This document shows positions 5,688 through 7,184 of a stretch of DNA of 7,184 nucleotides, piece by piece. Position numbers and translations under genes: made by a program. The stretch is from the NCBI GenBank assembly GCA_002306375.1, contig DBRU01000099.1, positions 22,012 through 29,195 of the forward strand, read 5' to 3'. The notes under the pieces are model-generated. The model was not told the DNA's origin. It saw only the letters and a program-made list of their open reading frames with translations, and made no database searches. Within the stretch, counting starts at the first letter, position 1. Every line of letters begins with the position of its first letter. This DNA is from Faecalibacterium sp. UBA1360 (lineage in GTDB: Bacteria > Bacillota > Clostridia > Oscillospirales > Ruminococcaceae).

Positions 5688-7184
<1,497 letters not shown>

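Overview
The window holds a compact, G+C-rich stretch (about two-thirds G+C by eye) of an ordinary bacterial chromosome in which every supported gene lies on the minus strand. Read in the direction of transcription (right to left): dnaK (3' part only, cut by the right edge), dnaJ, a strong intrinsic terminator, a sigma-A-type promoter, a large polytopic membrane protein of the DUF2142 family, a small DUF1858 CxxC protein, trmK, a Nif3-family dinuclear-metal protein, and the first 55 codons of rqcH (cut by the left edge). The set dnaK-dnaJ plus a trmK/Nif3 pair and an NFACT-type RqcH points to Bacillota; the high G+C, and a DUF1858 protein of the kind common in anaerobes, suggest a Clostridia-class gut-type anaerobe (for example Oscillospiraceae-like). 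That placement is inference from gene content and composition only.

Region by region. 5688-7184: DnaK chaperone, from the middle of the ATPase domain to the natural C-terminus. 5599-5687: an intergenic space with two GC-rich hairpins. 4426-5598: complete DnaJ co-chaperone. 4374-4414: Rho-independent terminator 11 nt after the dnaJ stop, ending the heat-shock operon. 4329-4357: promoter with a perfect TATAAT, starting a new transcript whose leader carries one stable hairpin. 1930-4266: DUF2142 protein, the one gene of unknown function. 1821-1929: 109 bp with three small hairpins and no convincing promoter. 210-1820: DUF1858, trmK and Nif3 genes, overlapping by 23 and 10 bp and so probably translationally coupled. 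168-209: short spacer with a hairpin and a good ribosome binding site. 1-167: rqcH.

Functionally there are two blocks. DnaK and DnaJ are the core Hsp70 folding machine. TrmK (tRNA m1A22 methylation) and RqcH (C-terminal tailing of nascent chains on split 50S subunits) both serve translation, and the Nif3 and DUF1858 proteins sit between or beside them with unsettled roles. The DUF2142 protein is probably envelope-related and separates the two blocks. I found no mobile element, CRISPR array, tRNA, rRNA or riboswitch, and nothing that amounts to a new multi-gene system. The items most worth a second look are the two-domain DUF2142 protein and the DUF1858-trmK-Nif3 coupling.
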